A stretch of 64,000 bases of DNA, taken from NCBI RefSeq assembly GCF_016808335.1, contig NC_053146.1:41598470-41662469 (forward strand). Direction: 5' to 3'. Position 1 is the first letter of the stretch; every line of letters starts with the position of its first letter. The stretch comes from Panicum virgatum. Lineage: Eukaryota; Streptophyta; Magnoliopsida; Poales; Poaceae. Both the position numbers and the translations under genes were made by a program. The notes under the pieces were generated by a model. It was not told the DNA's origin and did not search any database. It saw nothing but the letters and a program-made list of their open reading frames with translations. Positions 1 through 10,174 of the stretch are shown here, piece after piece.

Positions 1-199
1 CTCCACTACGGATTGGCCCTATCATTAATTGCGCTCTTAATGGAGCAGTAGAAGCTACTAGCGCACGCAGAACCGAATCAGAAAAGGGAATTCAGCAGAA
101 TCAGAAAAAGGCATCGCGTCAGTGAGTACCTATTTTTGTGCGCTAGGTCTAGGACCACGCCATGACCTCCTTGGCGTGGCTCCTCGCCTTCTTCGCAGC
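1..199. other. Left edge, no clear gene
   Basis: No recognisable gene. An ATG near 163 opens a short hydrophobic reading (MTSLAWLLAFF) that would look like a signal peptide and would run through the MITE site if the MITE were absent. The opposite strand reads as a charged Lys/Glu/Arg-rich peptide over the same bases, so the plus-strand reading is not secure. It could be the 5' end of the BURP gene whose 3' end lies at 2606-2850 and 14371-14434, but that is inference. Confidence 0.3.
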
Positions 200-207
200 A
201 TCCTTAT

Positions 208-343
208 CAGGGGCGGAGGCAGAAAGTTGATTTTTTCATTATTAGGGAGGGCCAACCATACAAATTTATATAAAAATTTAATCAAAATTTAAATTTCTAA
301 TGTAAATTTGGGGACCATGGGGCCAGGCCCCTCTCCGCCCCTG
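208..343. mobile_element. hAT-type MITE, 136 bp
   Basis: The element begins CAGGGGCGGAG and ends with the exact reverse complement CTCCGCCCCTG, an 11-bp terminal inverted repeat. It is flanked on both sides by the same 8 bp, ATCCTTAT (200-207 and 344-351). An 8-bp duplication is the hAT superfamily signature. The interior is AT-rich with no coding capacity. Termini of this kind belong to short non-autonomous hAT elements common in grasses. Confidence 0.92.
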
Positions 344-351
344 ATCCTTAT

Positions 352-640
352 GGGCACGCTCCTCCTGGTCGCGCGCTCAGCTGCCTCCTCCGCGACCCTC
401 TCACAGGCCCGCGTATGGTCATAGCCTATTCATGGGGATAGTTGCTCCGTGGAGCGAACCTGCAACTATCCACCGACCCGTCCAGTCCATGTGCTGGAAT
501 ACACTAGATTAGGAGCTCCAATGGATCGTGTGGTTCGACCGACCTAAGCATGAAAGCGGGCTTGCAGGATCGTGCTAGCACTTTGTACGACCCGCCGCAT
601 CCTGCTGACTTAGCTTTGGCTATATTGCCTGCGGAGGAAC
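352..640. other. Non-coding stretch between MITE and hAT gene
   Basis: A GC-rich stretch to about 420 may continue whatever sequence the MITE entered. The rest shows no recognisable coding or repeat structure. The left terminus of the hAT element encoding the next feature should lie here or just upstream, but no terminal repeat or target duplication could be recognised. Confidence 0.4.
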
Positions 641-2554
641 ATCCAAACATTAAACCAAGAGATCATCAGGGCCCTACACCAGAAGAAAAATGTTGATATC
701 AACACAGAGGATAACAATGTGAATGATCATAAGCCAATATTTAGTTCATCTCCAACAGCAAGTGCTAATCTTGATGATGAACCAATTTTTACTGAGGATT
801 TCTATGATCCAAACGGAATTAGGCTTTTAGAGGATCAAACGAGCAACTTTACAATGACCAGAATGGTAATTTCTTAGCTTGTGTTGAGATGATTGGAGAA
901 TTTGATTTGGTAATGCAAGACCACCTTAGACATATTGGAAATAATGACATCCATTATCATTATCTCAGTCATAAAATTCAGAATGAGTTGATTTCTCTTT
1001 TGGCTTCTAAGATTATGAGTTCAATCATAGAGATTGTTAAAGAAGACAAATATTTTTATGTTATTCTTGATTGTGCCCCAGATGTCAGTCATCAAGAACA
1101 AATGAGTTTATTGGTTCGATGTGTTAATATGTCTACAGGCAAAAGTGAGGAGTATTTTTTGGGTTTCTTGAAGGTAGATGACACATCTGGTAAGGGGCTT
1201 TTCGATTCAATGGTCAATTCCATTAAGTTCTTTGGTCTCAATGTTGATGAAATCAGGGGTCAAAGTTATGATAATGGCTCCAACATAAAAGGACCACATA
1301 AGGGAGTGCAAAGATGATTGCTTGATATAAATCTAAGAGCTCTGTACATGCCATGTGCTTGCCATAGTCTTAATTTGACTCTTTGTGATATGGCTAAATC
1401 TTGTGGTAAGCTATTTCATTTTCTGGAATTGTTCAACGGATATATGTACTATTTTCCAGTTCTACCAAGAGATGGAATGTTTTGCTTGGCTTTGTTGAAA
1501 GTTTAACTGTGAAATCATTATGCAATACTCGTTGGGAGAGTCGGATCAAAAGTGTCAAAGCAATTAGATTTCAAGCACCTCAGCTAAGGTCTGCTTTGCT
1601 TCACTTGGGTAAAGATAAGGATGTTGAATCAAAGGATAGGAGTGATGCAAAAAATTTATTTTATGTGCTTGGTACTTTTGAGTTCATACTTGGTATGGTT
1701 ATTTGGCATGACATTTTATTCATGGTGAACAGTGTAAGCAAGAAGTTGCAGTCACCATCCATGTGCATTGATGCTACCTTACAACACATAGAAGGTACAT
1801 TGAATTTCTTTACAAACTATAGAAATGAAGGTTTTGCTTCTAGTTTTGTCACTGCCAAAGAGATTGCATCAGAAATGGGGTGTGCATCCATCCAATAAAG
1901 CAACGTTCTTCTAGAAAGAAACAATATGATGAAACTGATTGTGAGGAAGCAAACCTAGAAGCTGAGAAAGCTTTTGAAGTCAATTACTTTTTAATTATGG
2001 TTGATATGGCAATTAGGTCACTGGAATCTAGATTTGAAGAACTTCAATCATTTAAAAGTATATTTGGGTTTTTGATGAGTACAACTAACTTGAAGTCATT
2101 GGATAGTATTAAGCTAAGAGAGTGTTGCACTATCTTAGCAAGCACTTTCTCTGCTGATGGTTCATCTGATGTTGATTTAAATGATCTTATTTCAGAGTTA
2201 CATGTTCTTCAGCTGACTTTAACAGATAAACCAATGACTGCCATGGAGATTTTTGAGTATGTTAGAGAAGTGGATTGCTATCCTAATGTTTCTACTTCTT
2301 ATCGGATCTTATTTACTGTGTCAGTCACTGTAGCATCAGCTGAAAGAATATTTTCAAAGTTAAAGCTATTGAGGAATTATATGAGGTCTACAATGTCTCA
2401 AGAAAGGTTAAATGGTTTGGCAATTTTATATATCGAGAAGAAATTATTGGATGAAACCAATATTGATACTATGGTCACCGACTTTGCATCCAAAAATGTT
2501 AGAAGAGATTTTTTAGGTAATATATATGGATTGCTTGATATTAATGTTTTGTGA
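641..2554 (+). pseudogene. Broken hAT transposase (zinc-finger MYM-type 1-like, DUF4371 and hAT dimerisation)
   Basis: This is the decayed coding region of an autonomous hAT transposon of the type often annotated as zinc finger MYM-type protein 1-like. Around 700-815 lies an N-terminal piece ending near FYDPNG. The TTF zinc-finger region that should follow is missing, apparently by internal deletion near 815. From 841 the DUF4371/RNase H-like core is readable ([34 protein letters not shown]). A TGA at 1315 interrupts it, and the PCACHSLNL motif follows. Frameshifts occur near 1415 and near 1880. The C-terminal hAT dimerisation region is clear (VTVASAERIFSKLKLL, near 2325-2375). The combination of stop, two frameshifts and deletion means no functional transposase. 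The 3' end of the element may be about 2630, where a degenerate TCTCGCCCC resembles the hAT terminus at 343. Confidence 0.85.
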
Positions 2555-2605
2555 TACTATTTATTCATATATTCTTTATTTATTTACTTAATTATTTATT
2601 ATTGA

Positions 2606-2850
2606 AGGGCCTCTGGTATAAATCTCGCCCCAAGCTTGACCGCCACTTGGCCTGCTACGATGCTCCGTCTTCCAATGCCACATGACGGCGCCATCGTCAA
2701 GCAGGCGTTCATGGTCACACTTTGGGGCCTCAACCGCGGAGTGCCGCCGGCGGAGGTCGCCTTGGCGGCCATCTGCCACCTCGACATCGCCGGCTGGAAC
2801 CCGGAGCACCCGGCCTTCGAGGTTCTGCGCACCAAGCCCGGTGGTGCGCC
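2606..2850 (+). pseudogene. BURP-domain protein, C-terminal exon, part 1 (interrupted)
   Basis: The open frame from 2606 encodes the C-terminal part of a BURP domain. It contains the AICHLDIAGWNPEHPAFEVL segment, in which one of the conserved CH dipeptides precedes a D-x5-WNP-x-H pattern, then KPGGAP. BURP proteins are plant-specific cell-wall or secreted proteins (RD22, polygalacturonase beta-subunit, RAFTIN types). The coding sequence stops abruptly at 2850, where CACTA begins. The continuation lies at 14371-14434, in phase once one GCC copy is removed. The upstream part of the BURP domain is absent because the hAT transposase gene abuts it on the left. The gene is therefore disrupted at least twice. 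Confidence 0.75.
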
Positions 2851-3056
2851 CACTACTACAGAATAGGCCTTTGTTCCAGGCCATTTGTCCCGGTAGCCTT
2901 TGGGCCCGGGACAATAGGTGGCTTTTGTCCCGGGTCCAATGGCTAGCCGGGCCAGCGAGGGGGACAGGGGCCTTTTGTCCCGGTTGGAGCCACCAACCGG
3001 GATAAAAGGCCACCCTTTTGTCCTGGTTGGTGCCTCCAACCGGGACAAAAGGCCTT
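2851..3056. repeat. CACTA left subterminal repeat cluster
   Basis: About eight copies of a 12-bp motif (CTTTTGTCCCGG or its complement CCGGGACAAAAG, some degenerate) occur near 2873, 2883, 2905, 2923, 2963, 2996, 3012 and 3041. Several are arranged as inverted pairs around short loops containing GGTTGG and CCAACC. In En/Spm the TNPA protein binds subterminal 12-bp repeats; an equivalent role here is inference. The hairpins would also be good small-RNA sources. Confidence 0.8.
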
Positions 3057-4182
3057 GGCCCCCTTATCCCCTTCCCTCTCCCCCCGCCCGAGCCATTCAG
3101 CTCACTTGTTTCTTGCTGTTCTTGGCTCGGGAGAGAGGAGTTCTTACTCATTTCTACACCACATTTGTGAAGATCTTTGATTCCCCGTCCATCCATCGGC
3201 GCTAAAGGTTTGGGGCTTGTTTTTCTCTTCTTCCTTGGCTTGTATAGCTCATTTCATGCTTTAGAAATAGAAAAAATGTGTAGCTAGCTCATTTCTTGGA
3301 CATTTAGCTAGATTGCATATGTAAGTGTGATTTTCTTTTAGATTTAGATGAGTATGTGGATAGTAGAAATTTTTAGAATGAGTGTTGACACTTCATGTGA
3401 TGTACATGTATATATGACCATATTGTGGATAGTTGATTTTTGTATTCATGAATGAATTAATGAAATGAGTATATTAGAATTTTTTGTATTATGAATGTAT
3501 TATTTTGACACTCTAGTGATGTATTTATTCAGGCTCACATTGAAACCATCTAGAAGCTAAAAAAATCTTTATTTTGAAACAAGTATACGTCGTTAATCTC
3601 CATCCAACGGTGATGGCACTACCTTTCGGGGATATACGATGCGCTATAAGGACGTCGCGAATCGGTTGGTCGCATCACCAGCACTTCCGATTGATAAGAC
3701 AACATTTGACGCAGTCAGCATGGCCGTTGTTGTACTGAGAGCATATCAACGAGCACGCTGCCTGTGCCAAGTGCTGTGCCTATTAATCGTAAATGTTGGT
3801 GCTGCGACTGCCCGATTGGTGACATCCTTGTACCGCACCGTGTCCCCCCGAAAGGCAGTGTCATCACCGCAGGGTTGAGGTTACTGACATATACATTTTC
3901 AGAAATAAATGTTTATTTTTCTTCTAGAGGGTTTCTAGATATTGAAAAGAGTGTACTCCTGGAACTAAAGAGTGTCAAAGTAGTTAGAAGTTATAGAGAT
4001 TTCTTTCAATTAATTAGAGATTTCTTGAGGATTAATGATACATTTTGTCTTTTTTATATGATTTCATTGTTATTTGCAAGAGTTATTAATCTGATCATTG
4101 TAATTATAATAGTAAATAATTTTTGAATTGTAATGGTAAGAATTTATAATTTTGTGGAAAATAAAGGTATTTTCAGTAAAAT
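3057..4182. other. CACTA leader and intron-like region
   Basis: A C/T-rich leader (3057-3200) follows the repeats, with AT-rich sequence beyond it. A more GC-balanced stretch at 3600-3880 has short open frames, but nothing I recognise as a domain. The arrangement fits a 5' untranslated region plus long intron for the transposase gene; no exon boundaries could be fixed. Confidence 0.4.
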
Positions 4183-4488
4183 ATGGCTTCAGCAGCTGGA
4201 GGGAGTGGCGCCGGTGGGGGTGATCATTGTCCTTCTGGAGAGAAGGGCACAACTCGAGTAGGTCGTTGGTCCAAAAAACCTAGTACTTTTCATAGGGCAG
4301 TGCTCCGTTATTTGGAAAAAGAATATAGAGAATGCATGGCAAGGGCGCGAGGAACCTCCGTTTGATCTTGAGGATTTATTGCGGCGTTACGGTTCGTCAC
4401 CACCAAACTCGGAGGTTTCAGCTCCGCCATCTTCTTCTGCGCCAGTAAGAAATCCGTTAGAGCATTCTGCATTCCAACGCAAGGACGG
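4183..4488 (+). pseudogene. Small N-terminal CACTA ORF with a frameshift
   Basis: An ATG at 4183 opens a frame beginning MASAAGGSGAGGGD. It is basic (RVGRWSKKPSTFHRAVLRYLEKEY). Around 4345 the frame shifts, and the continuing peptide (EEPPFDLEDLLRRYGSSPP, then Ser/Pro-rich) ends at 4488. Similar small proteins sit upstream of the transposase in grass CACTA elements, but I cannot name a family. It could be a first exon of the next gene or a separate ORF. Confidence 0.45.
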
Positions 4489-4708
4489 TTGAAAACCTAT
4501 GTGTTGTTGTCCGAATTTTTACGTTTCATGTATAGTACTCCTTTGTTAAGTTCTGTAATGGATTAAGTACTCCTTTTAATTAATCAAGATGTATGATGGA
4601 TATTGCATATCTTTTAATTATTCATGTTATGTTACATTTAGTATAATTTAGGTTTGATATATTTTATTTATTCGATACGTATAAAGAATTCAAATCGATT
4701 TATTTAAA

Positions 4709-7700
4709 ATGCAGATGGACCGGCAATGGATGTACAATGCTGACCGACGTTCGAAAGAATTCATTGATGGCCTACATTATTTTTTGTATGTGGCTGAGGC
4801 AAACAAGCAGAATGGTTTTATGTGCTGCCCGTGTGTTCATTGCAACAATAACAAGGATTACTCATCTTCAAGAATCCTACACAGCCACATTTTCGCAAAT
4901 GGTTTCATGGAGAAGTATGTTTGTTGGACGAAGCACGGAGAACAGGGGGTTACCATGGAAGATAACGAAGAAGAAGATTTTGACGACCACTTTCCCGGGA
5001 ATGCTGGAATCGGTGCATTCGATGACGATATTCCCATTGAAGAGCCCGAAGTAGATGTAGCAGAAAATGATCCCAGCGACGATCTGGGGCAGGCATTGCA
5101 CAATGTGTAGGCAGACTGTGAGAGTGAAACGGAGAGGTTGAAGTTCCAGAAGTTGTTAGAGGACCACCATAAGTTGTTATACCCAGATTGTCAAAATGGA
5201 TTGAAGAAACTTGGCACCACCTTGGAGTTGCTGCAATGGAAGGCGACAAATGGTGTATCCGACAAGGAATTTGGTGAATTACTCAAACTTGTTAAAAAAA
5301 TGCTTCCTAAGGACAACGAATTGCCTGCCACAACGTATGATGCTAAACAACTTGTTTGCCCTTTAGGATTGGAAGTGCAAAAGATACATGCATGCCCCAA
5401 CGACTGCATCCTCTACCGAGGCGAGTACGAGAATTTGGATGCATGTCCCGTATGCAGTGCATTGCGTTACAAGATTATTAAAGATGATCCTAGAGATGTC
5501 GAGGGGGAGCCTCCCCGGAAGAGAGTTCCTGCGAAGGTCATGTGGTATTCGCCTATAATACCACGTTTGAAGTGTCTGTTTAGAAATAAAGATAATGCTA
5601 AGTTGATGCGATGGCACAAAGAGGAATGCAAGAAAGACTCGATGTTGAGACACCCCGCTGATGGGTCGCAGTGGAGAAAAATAGATAGAACGTACCCTGA
5701 ATTTGATTTGGATGCGAGAAACATAAGGTTCGGTTTGAGTACGGATGGCATGAATCCTTTTGATGAGATGAGCAGTGGTCATAGCACTTGGTCTGTGACT
5801 CTTTTTATGTATAATCTTCCACCATGGCTCTGCATGAAACGAAAGTTCATCATGGTGCCAGTGCTTATCCCGAGTCCAAAGCAGCCCGGAAATGACATTG
5901 ATGTGTACCTAAGACCATTGGTCGAAGAAATCTTATTGCTCTGGGGCGATGAAGGTGTATGGATGTGGGATGAATACAAACAGGAAAACTTCAACCTACG
6001 AGCATTGCTGTTCGTAACGATCAATGACTGGCCTGCTCTTAGTAACCTGTCAGGACATTCGAACAAGGGATACAAAGCATGCACACACTGTTTAGATGAT
6101 ACCGATAATATATGGTTGACTCACTGTAAGAAGGTTGTATACATGGGTCATCGTCGGTTTCTTCCCATCAGGCATGCGGTACGAAAGAAGGGCAAGCATT
6201 TCAAAGGCCAAGCGGACCACCGAACAAAACCGATGCACCGTAGTGGTAAAGACGTCTTCAACATGGCAAAAGATCTAGAAGTTATTTTTGGAAAGGGATC
6301 AGGTAGCCAACATGTTCCGAACGAAAACAGAATGGCGCCCATGTGGAAGAAGAAATCTATATTTTGGGAGCTACTATATTGGGAAGTCTTAGATGTTCGT
6401 CATGCAATTGATGTGATGCACCTCATGAAGAATTTTTGCGTCAACCTGATAGCATTCTTGGGAGTGTACGGAAAGACAAAAGATATAGTAGAAGCACGTC
6501 AAGAATTGCAATGTATGGAAGAACGAGATGTCTTACATCCACAACAGTGAGATAATGGACGACAATACTTAAGTCCTGCCAGCTATACTCTTAGCAAGGA
6601 AGAGAAAGAAACCATGTTTGACTGCTTGAGCAGTATAAAGGTTCCATCTGGATACTCATCCAATATAAAAGGAATCTTAAATTTGGCAGATAAGAAATTT
6701 ACAAATCTCAAGTTCCATGACTGCCATGTGCTTATGACCGAACTTCTTCCGGTTGTGCTGCGGGGGATTCTGCCTGATAACGTCCGGTTAACCATTGTGA
6801 AGATATGTTCCTTCCTCAACGCAGTTTCTCAGAAGATAATTGACCCGGAGAATTTGATAAAGCTGCAAAACGATGTGGTGCAATGCCTTGTTGGCTTTGA
6901 GCTGATATTTCCACCATCTTTCTTCAACATCATGACACATCTTCTAGTGCACCTTGTCAAAGAGATTGATATCCTCGGACCAGTATTTCTACACAACATG
7001 TTCCCATTCGAAAGGTTCATGGGGGTACTCAAGAAATGTGTTCGTAATCGAGCTCATCCAGAAGGAAGCATCGCCAGTGACTACGGAACTGAAGAGGTCA
7101 TTGACTTTTGTGTTGACTTTATTGATGACCTTAAACCAATTGGAGTCCCTGAATCGTGATATGAGGGGAGACTAACTGGAAATGGTACATTAGGAAAGAA
7201 ATCTTATGTCTGCACAGATGATTTCTCATTCAAGAAAGCACATTATACGGTTCTTCAACAATCATCCTTGGTTGACCCATATACCGAGGAACACAAGAAA
7301 ATTCTGCTCTCCAATTTCCCGGAAAAGTCTAAGGCATGGATTACACGTGAGCACATGAACACTTTTTGCAGCTGGTTGCGGAAGCATCTAATGCATAACA
7401 TGGATATAAGTGAACAACTGTTCTTATTGGCTAGGGGACCATCTTGGAATATCTTAACATACCAAGGGTACGAGATAAATAGAAAAACATTTTATACGAT
7501 AGCCCAAGATAAAAAGAGTACCAACCAAAACAGCGGTGTTCGTATGGATGCCACGGACAATAATGGAAAAAAGGACGCATATTACGGCTACATTGAAGAG
7601 ATATGAGAGCTGGATTACGGTCCCAATTTCAAGGTGCCTCTATTTTGTTGCCAATGGGTTAACCTATCTGGAGGAGGGGTAACAAAAGATAAGTATGGGA

Positions 7701-8062
7701 TGACAATAGTTGATCTCAACAATCTTGGGTATAGAGACGAGCCATTTGTCCTAGCCCAGGATGTCGCTCAGGTTTTCTACATTAAGGACATGTCCAGCAA
7801 GCCAAAGAAGGGGATAAACAAGCAAAAGGATGAGCCTAAGCGACACATAGTTCTATAAGGAAAGTGAAACATCATTGGAGTGGAGGACAAGACAGACTTG
7901 TCAGAAAAATATAATAATTTTGTTGTCATTCCACCTTTCGAAGTAAATGCTGATCCATGCATCCTGCTAGCTAATGATGATGCTCCATACTTGCGCCGTG
8001 ATCATAATCAAGGTACATTTGTGAAGAGAAATTATGTTACCGCTAATCCTTCATGTACTTGA
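4709..8062 (+). pseudogene. CACTA TNP2-like transposase (Transpos_assoc, Transposase_21, DUF4218, DUF4216)
   Basis: One uninterrupted reading frame of about 3.35 kb encodes a TNPD/TNP2-type transposase. Order of domains: transposase-associated domain near residues 1-75 (Cys-rich, CCPCVHCNN); the Transposase_21 catalytic core (LSTDGMNPF, WPALSNLSGHSNKGYKACTHC, HAIDVMHLMKN); DUF4218 (NIMTHLLVHLVKEI, FPFERFMGVLKK, 6900-7050); and DUF4216 (about 7600-7860). No frameshift occurs from start to end. Six in-frame stops do occur: TAG 5108, TGA 6548, TGA 7157, TGA 7604, TAA 7856 and TGA 7865. Most fit a single C-to-T or G-to-A change from the residue expected for the family (CAG, CGA or TGG codons). 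That pattern is what deamination of methylated cytosine produces in silenced DNA. The family catalyses cut-and-paste excision in the nucleus; this copy cannot make full-length protein. Confidence 0.9.
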
Positions 8063-8689
8063 ATCATTTTATATTATTATATACAAACGTAATCGCAATT
8101 CGAATACTTTTATTATATATGTATTGTACAATTATACTTTATGTGTTATATATATTATTTTTTATATTTTTCACTTAATTACCAGACTCAATTATAATTT
8201 TCATTCAATAATGAATTAATCAACTAATTTTATTTATTTCATGAAATTACATTCACATTAACACACTATACTCTCTAACTAACACACACAATCTCACTAA
8301 CACACACTATATCTCAAACTCACACACTACTCATTAATATCATGAAATTGCTTAATTTTATCTAAAATTCACTTTTTAAACGTTAATATCGTGATAGAAT
8401 CCACTTTCTGTCGAAAAGCAACAGTTTGAAAAAATTTGTTCACCTAATATATTTTTGCATGGTCAAAATAACAAATATGATTTCAAAAAAGTTAGATATT
8501 TCATTGACCCAATCACTTGAATGAAAATTAATTATTTTTGTTGCATGTATCAAGTTTATATAGAGATAAGAAATTTTGTTCCATAATTTTTGGAATCATA
8601 ATTTTATTAACTAAATTAACAAATGAAAGCCAATTTTAAAAGAGAAGTAAAAAGAAACAAAAACAAACATAAGATTTGGCGGGACCAAG
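8063..8689. other. AT-rich spacer between the two CACTA genes
   Basis: Low-complexity AT-rich sequence with short CACACT/ACACAC runs near 8250-8330. It probably holds the 3' untranslated region of the transposase gene. No coding signal. Confidence 0.5.
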
Positions 8690-8826
8690 GGAAAACGGGT
8701 CCCTTTTGTCCCGGGTGGTAGATCCACCCGGGACTAAAGGTGGGCCGCGGGCTGGGAATTTTCCCGGCCCGCCCAAAATCATCTTTTGTCCCGAGTGAAG
8801 CCACCACCCGGGACAAAAGGCCCCCA
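8690..8826. repeat. Internal copy of the CACTA subterminal motif cluster
   Basis: Four copies of the CTTTTGTCCCGG/CCGGGACAAAAG motif (near 8702, 8728, 8783 and 8808) form two inverted pairs, about 6 kb from either terminus and just upstream of the second gene's GC-rich leader. The left terminus has the same arrangement of motif cluster then C-rich leader then ORF. This suggests either a promoter module shared by both genes or an embedded end of a second element. No CACTA terminus is visible here. Confidence 0.75.
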
Positions 8827-9290
8827 CCCTATATATCTCCCATTCCTCCACCTTCCTCCAGCACTTGGCCAGTTCTTGATCTCCGCCTCGCTCGTGCCGC
8901 CGCCGTCCCCTACACCCACCGCCTCCTGCTCGCCGCCGTTGTTGTCTCGGAGCGCCGCCGTCCCCCGCCACCAGAGGACGCGCCGACCGAGCTCCGCCGC
9001 CGCACTGCGCCGCCAGTCCCGAGGTCCGCCATCCCCGAGCGCCGCCCTGAGCTCCGCCATCCCCGAGCGCCGCCCAGAGCTCCGCCTCCCCACAGCGCCG
9101 TCGTCCCCGATCTCCGCCGCCCCGAGCCCCCACCCCGAGCGCCGACATCGTCCCTCCTCCCCGCTCGCGCCTGTCGTCAATCGCCGCGCCGCTTGCGCCG
9201 TCGTCGTCCTCGACCTCCGCCTCGCCCGTGCACCGCCCCGAGCTCATCGTCCCGACCTCGCCCCGAGCTGCATTAGGTGAAAACGGCACC
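8827..9290 (+). other. GC-rich leader of the second CACTA gene
   Basis: Very GC-rich, Pro/Arg/Ala-coding in all frames on both strands, with no recognisable domain. It begins with a TATATAT at 8830-8836 and a CT-rich tract, which would fit a promoter and 5' untranslated region. The long open frames here are best explained by base composition. Confidence 0.5.
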
Positions 9291-9364
9291 GACCGTGGGT
9301 CGTTGCCGCCCCGGCCCCCAAACCCTAAATTTTGTGCAAATTTTAGTGAATTAGGTGTTAATTT

Positions 9365-9640
9365 TATTTATAATATATTAAGTAGAATTCAATTATTAGA
9401 ATTAGGTGCAAAATGTTGTGCAAATATTATTAGAATTCAATTTTGGATATATTATTAGAATTCAATTATAGATATATTAGTAGAATTCAATTATGGAAAT
9501 ATTATTAGAATTCAATTTTGAATATATTATTAGAATTTAATTATGGAAATATTATTAGAATTCAATTTTGGATATATTATTAGAATTCAATTTTGGATAT
9601 ATTATTAGCGACAAATTATGGATATATTATTAGAGAGAAT
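9365..9640. repeat. Tandem repeat, about 25-bp AT-rich unit
   Basis: Imperfect tandem copies of a unit like ATTATTAGAATTCAATT plus TTGGATAT run through this stretch, with EcoRI-type GAATTC sites repeating. It lies in the long non-coding part between the GC-rich leader and the ATG of the second CACTA gene. Confidence 0.8.
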
Positions 9641-9679
9641 TTAGAGAGAAATAGAGAAGGAAATATAGAATTAGAGAGA

Positions 9680-9855
9680 ATTTCTATTATGATGTATTCA
9701 TTATTTAATTATGTCATTCAAAGACTTTAATTTATCATGTATTTATTATTTTTTTATGTCATTCAAAGAGTTCAATTTATCATGTATTTATTATTTAATT
9801 ATGTCATTCAAATATTTTAATGTATTATGTATTTATTATTTAATTATGTCATTTA
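9680..9855. repeat. Tandem repeat, about 50-bp AT-rich unit
   Basis: Three to four imperfect copies of a unit containing TATTTAATTATGTCATTCAA. It is a different family from the neighbouring repeats on either side. Confidence 0.75.
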
Positions 9856-9897
9856 TATTACTTCTCGAGCTCGCAAACTGGCGTTAACACACAAACA

Positions 9898-10110
9898 TTT
9901 CCGATAGTTTTCGATCGTTTCCGATCCCGACCGAATCGTTTCCGATAGTTTCCGATCGTTACCGATCCCGACCGAATCGTTTCCGATAGTTTTCGATCGT
10001 TACCGATCCCGACCGAATCATTTCCGATAGTTTCCGATTGTTACCGATACCGACTGAATCATTTCCGATCGTTACCGATACCGACCGAATCGTTTCCGAT
10101 CGTTACCGAT
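9898..10110. repeat. Tandem repeat, about 40-bp CCGATC-rich unit
   Basis: About five imperfect copies of a unit built from TTTCCGATAGTTTCCGATCG and TACCGATCCCGACCGAATCG. Short CCGATCG-type submotifs repeat inside each unit. It lies directly upstream of the start codon of the second CACTA gene. Confidence 0.85.
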
Positions 10111-10174
10111 TTAAATATGTGGATTATTTAGAGAATTTTTTAAGGGTTTTATTTGTATTCATATTTTAGTTACG

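Noticed and set aside
160..420. First exon of the BURP gene with a signal peptide interrupted by the MITE
   Set aside because: The hydrophobic start is suggestive, but the opposite strand reads equally well as a charged peptide and no BURP-specific motif follows, so it is kept only as a possibility.
8063..8689. Boundary of a second nested CACTA element before the internal motif cluster
   Set aside because: No CACTA terminus or 3-bp duplication could be found; both outer ends share one GCC duplication, so a single element is the simpler reading.
8740..9289. Several long overlapping open frames on both strands in the CACTA GC-rich leader
   Set aside because: All are Pro/Arg/Ala or Gly-rich and arise from GC composition with few stops; no domain is visible in any frame.
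9898..10110. Possible CRISPR-like array of regular repeats
   Set aside because: Units are directly tandem with no unique spacers, and the context is a plant transposon.
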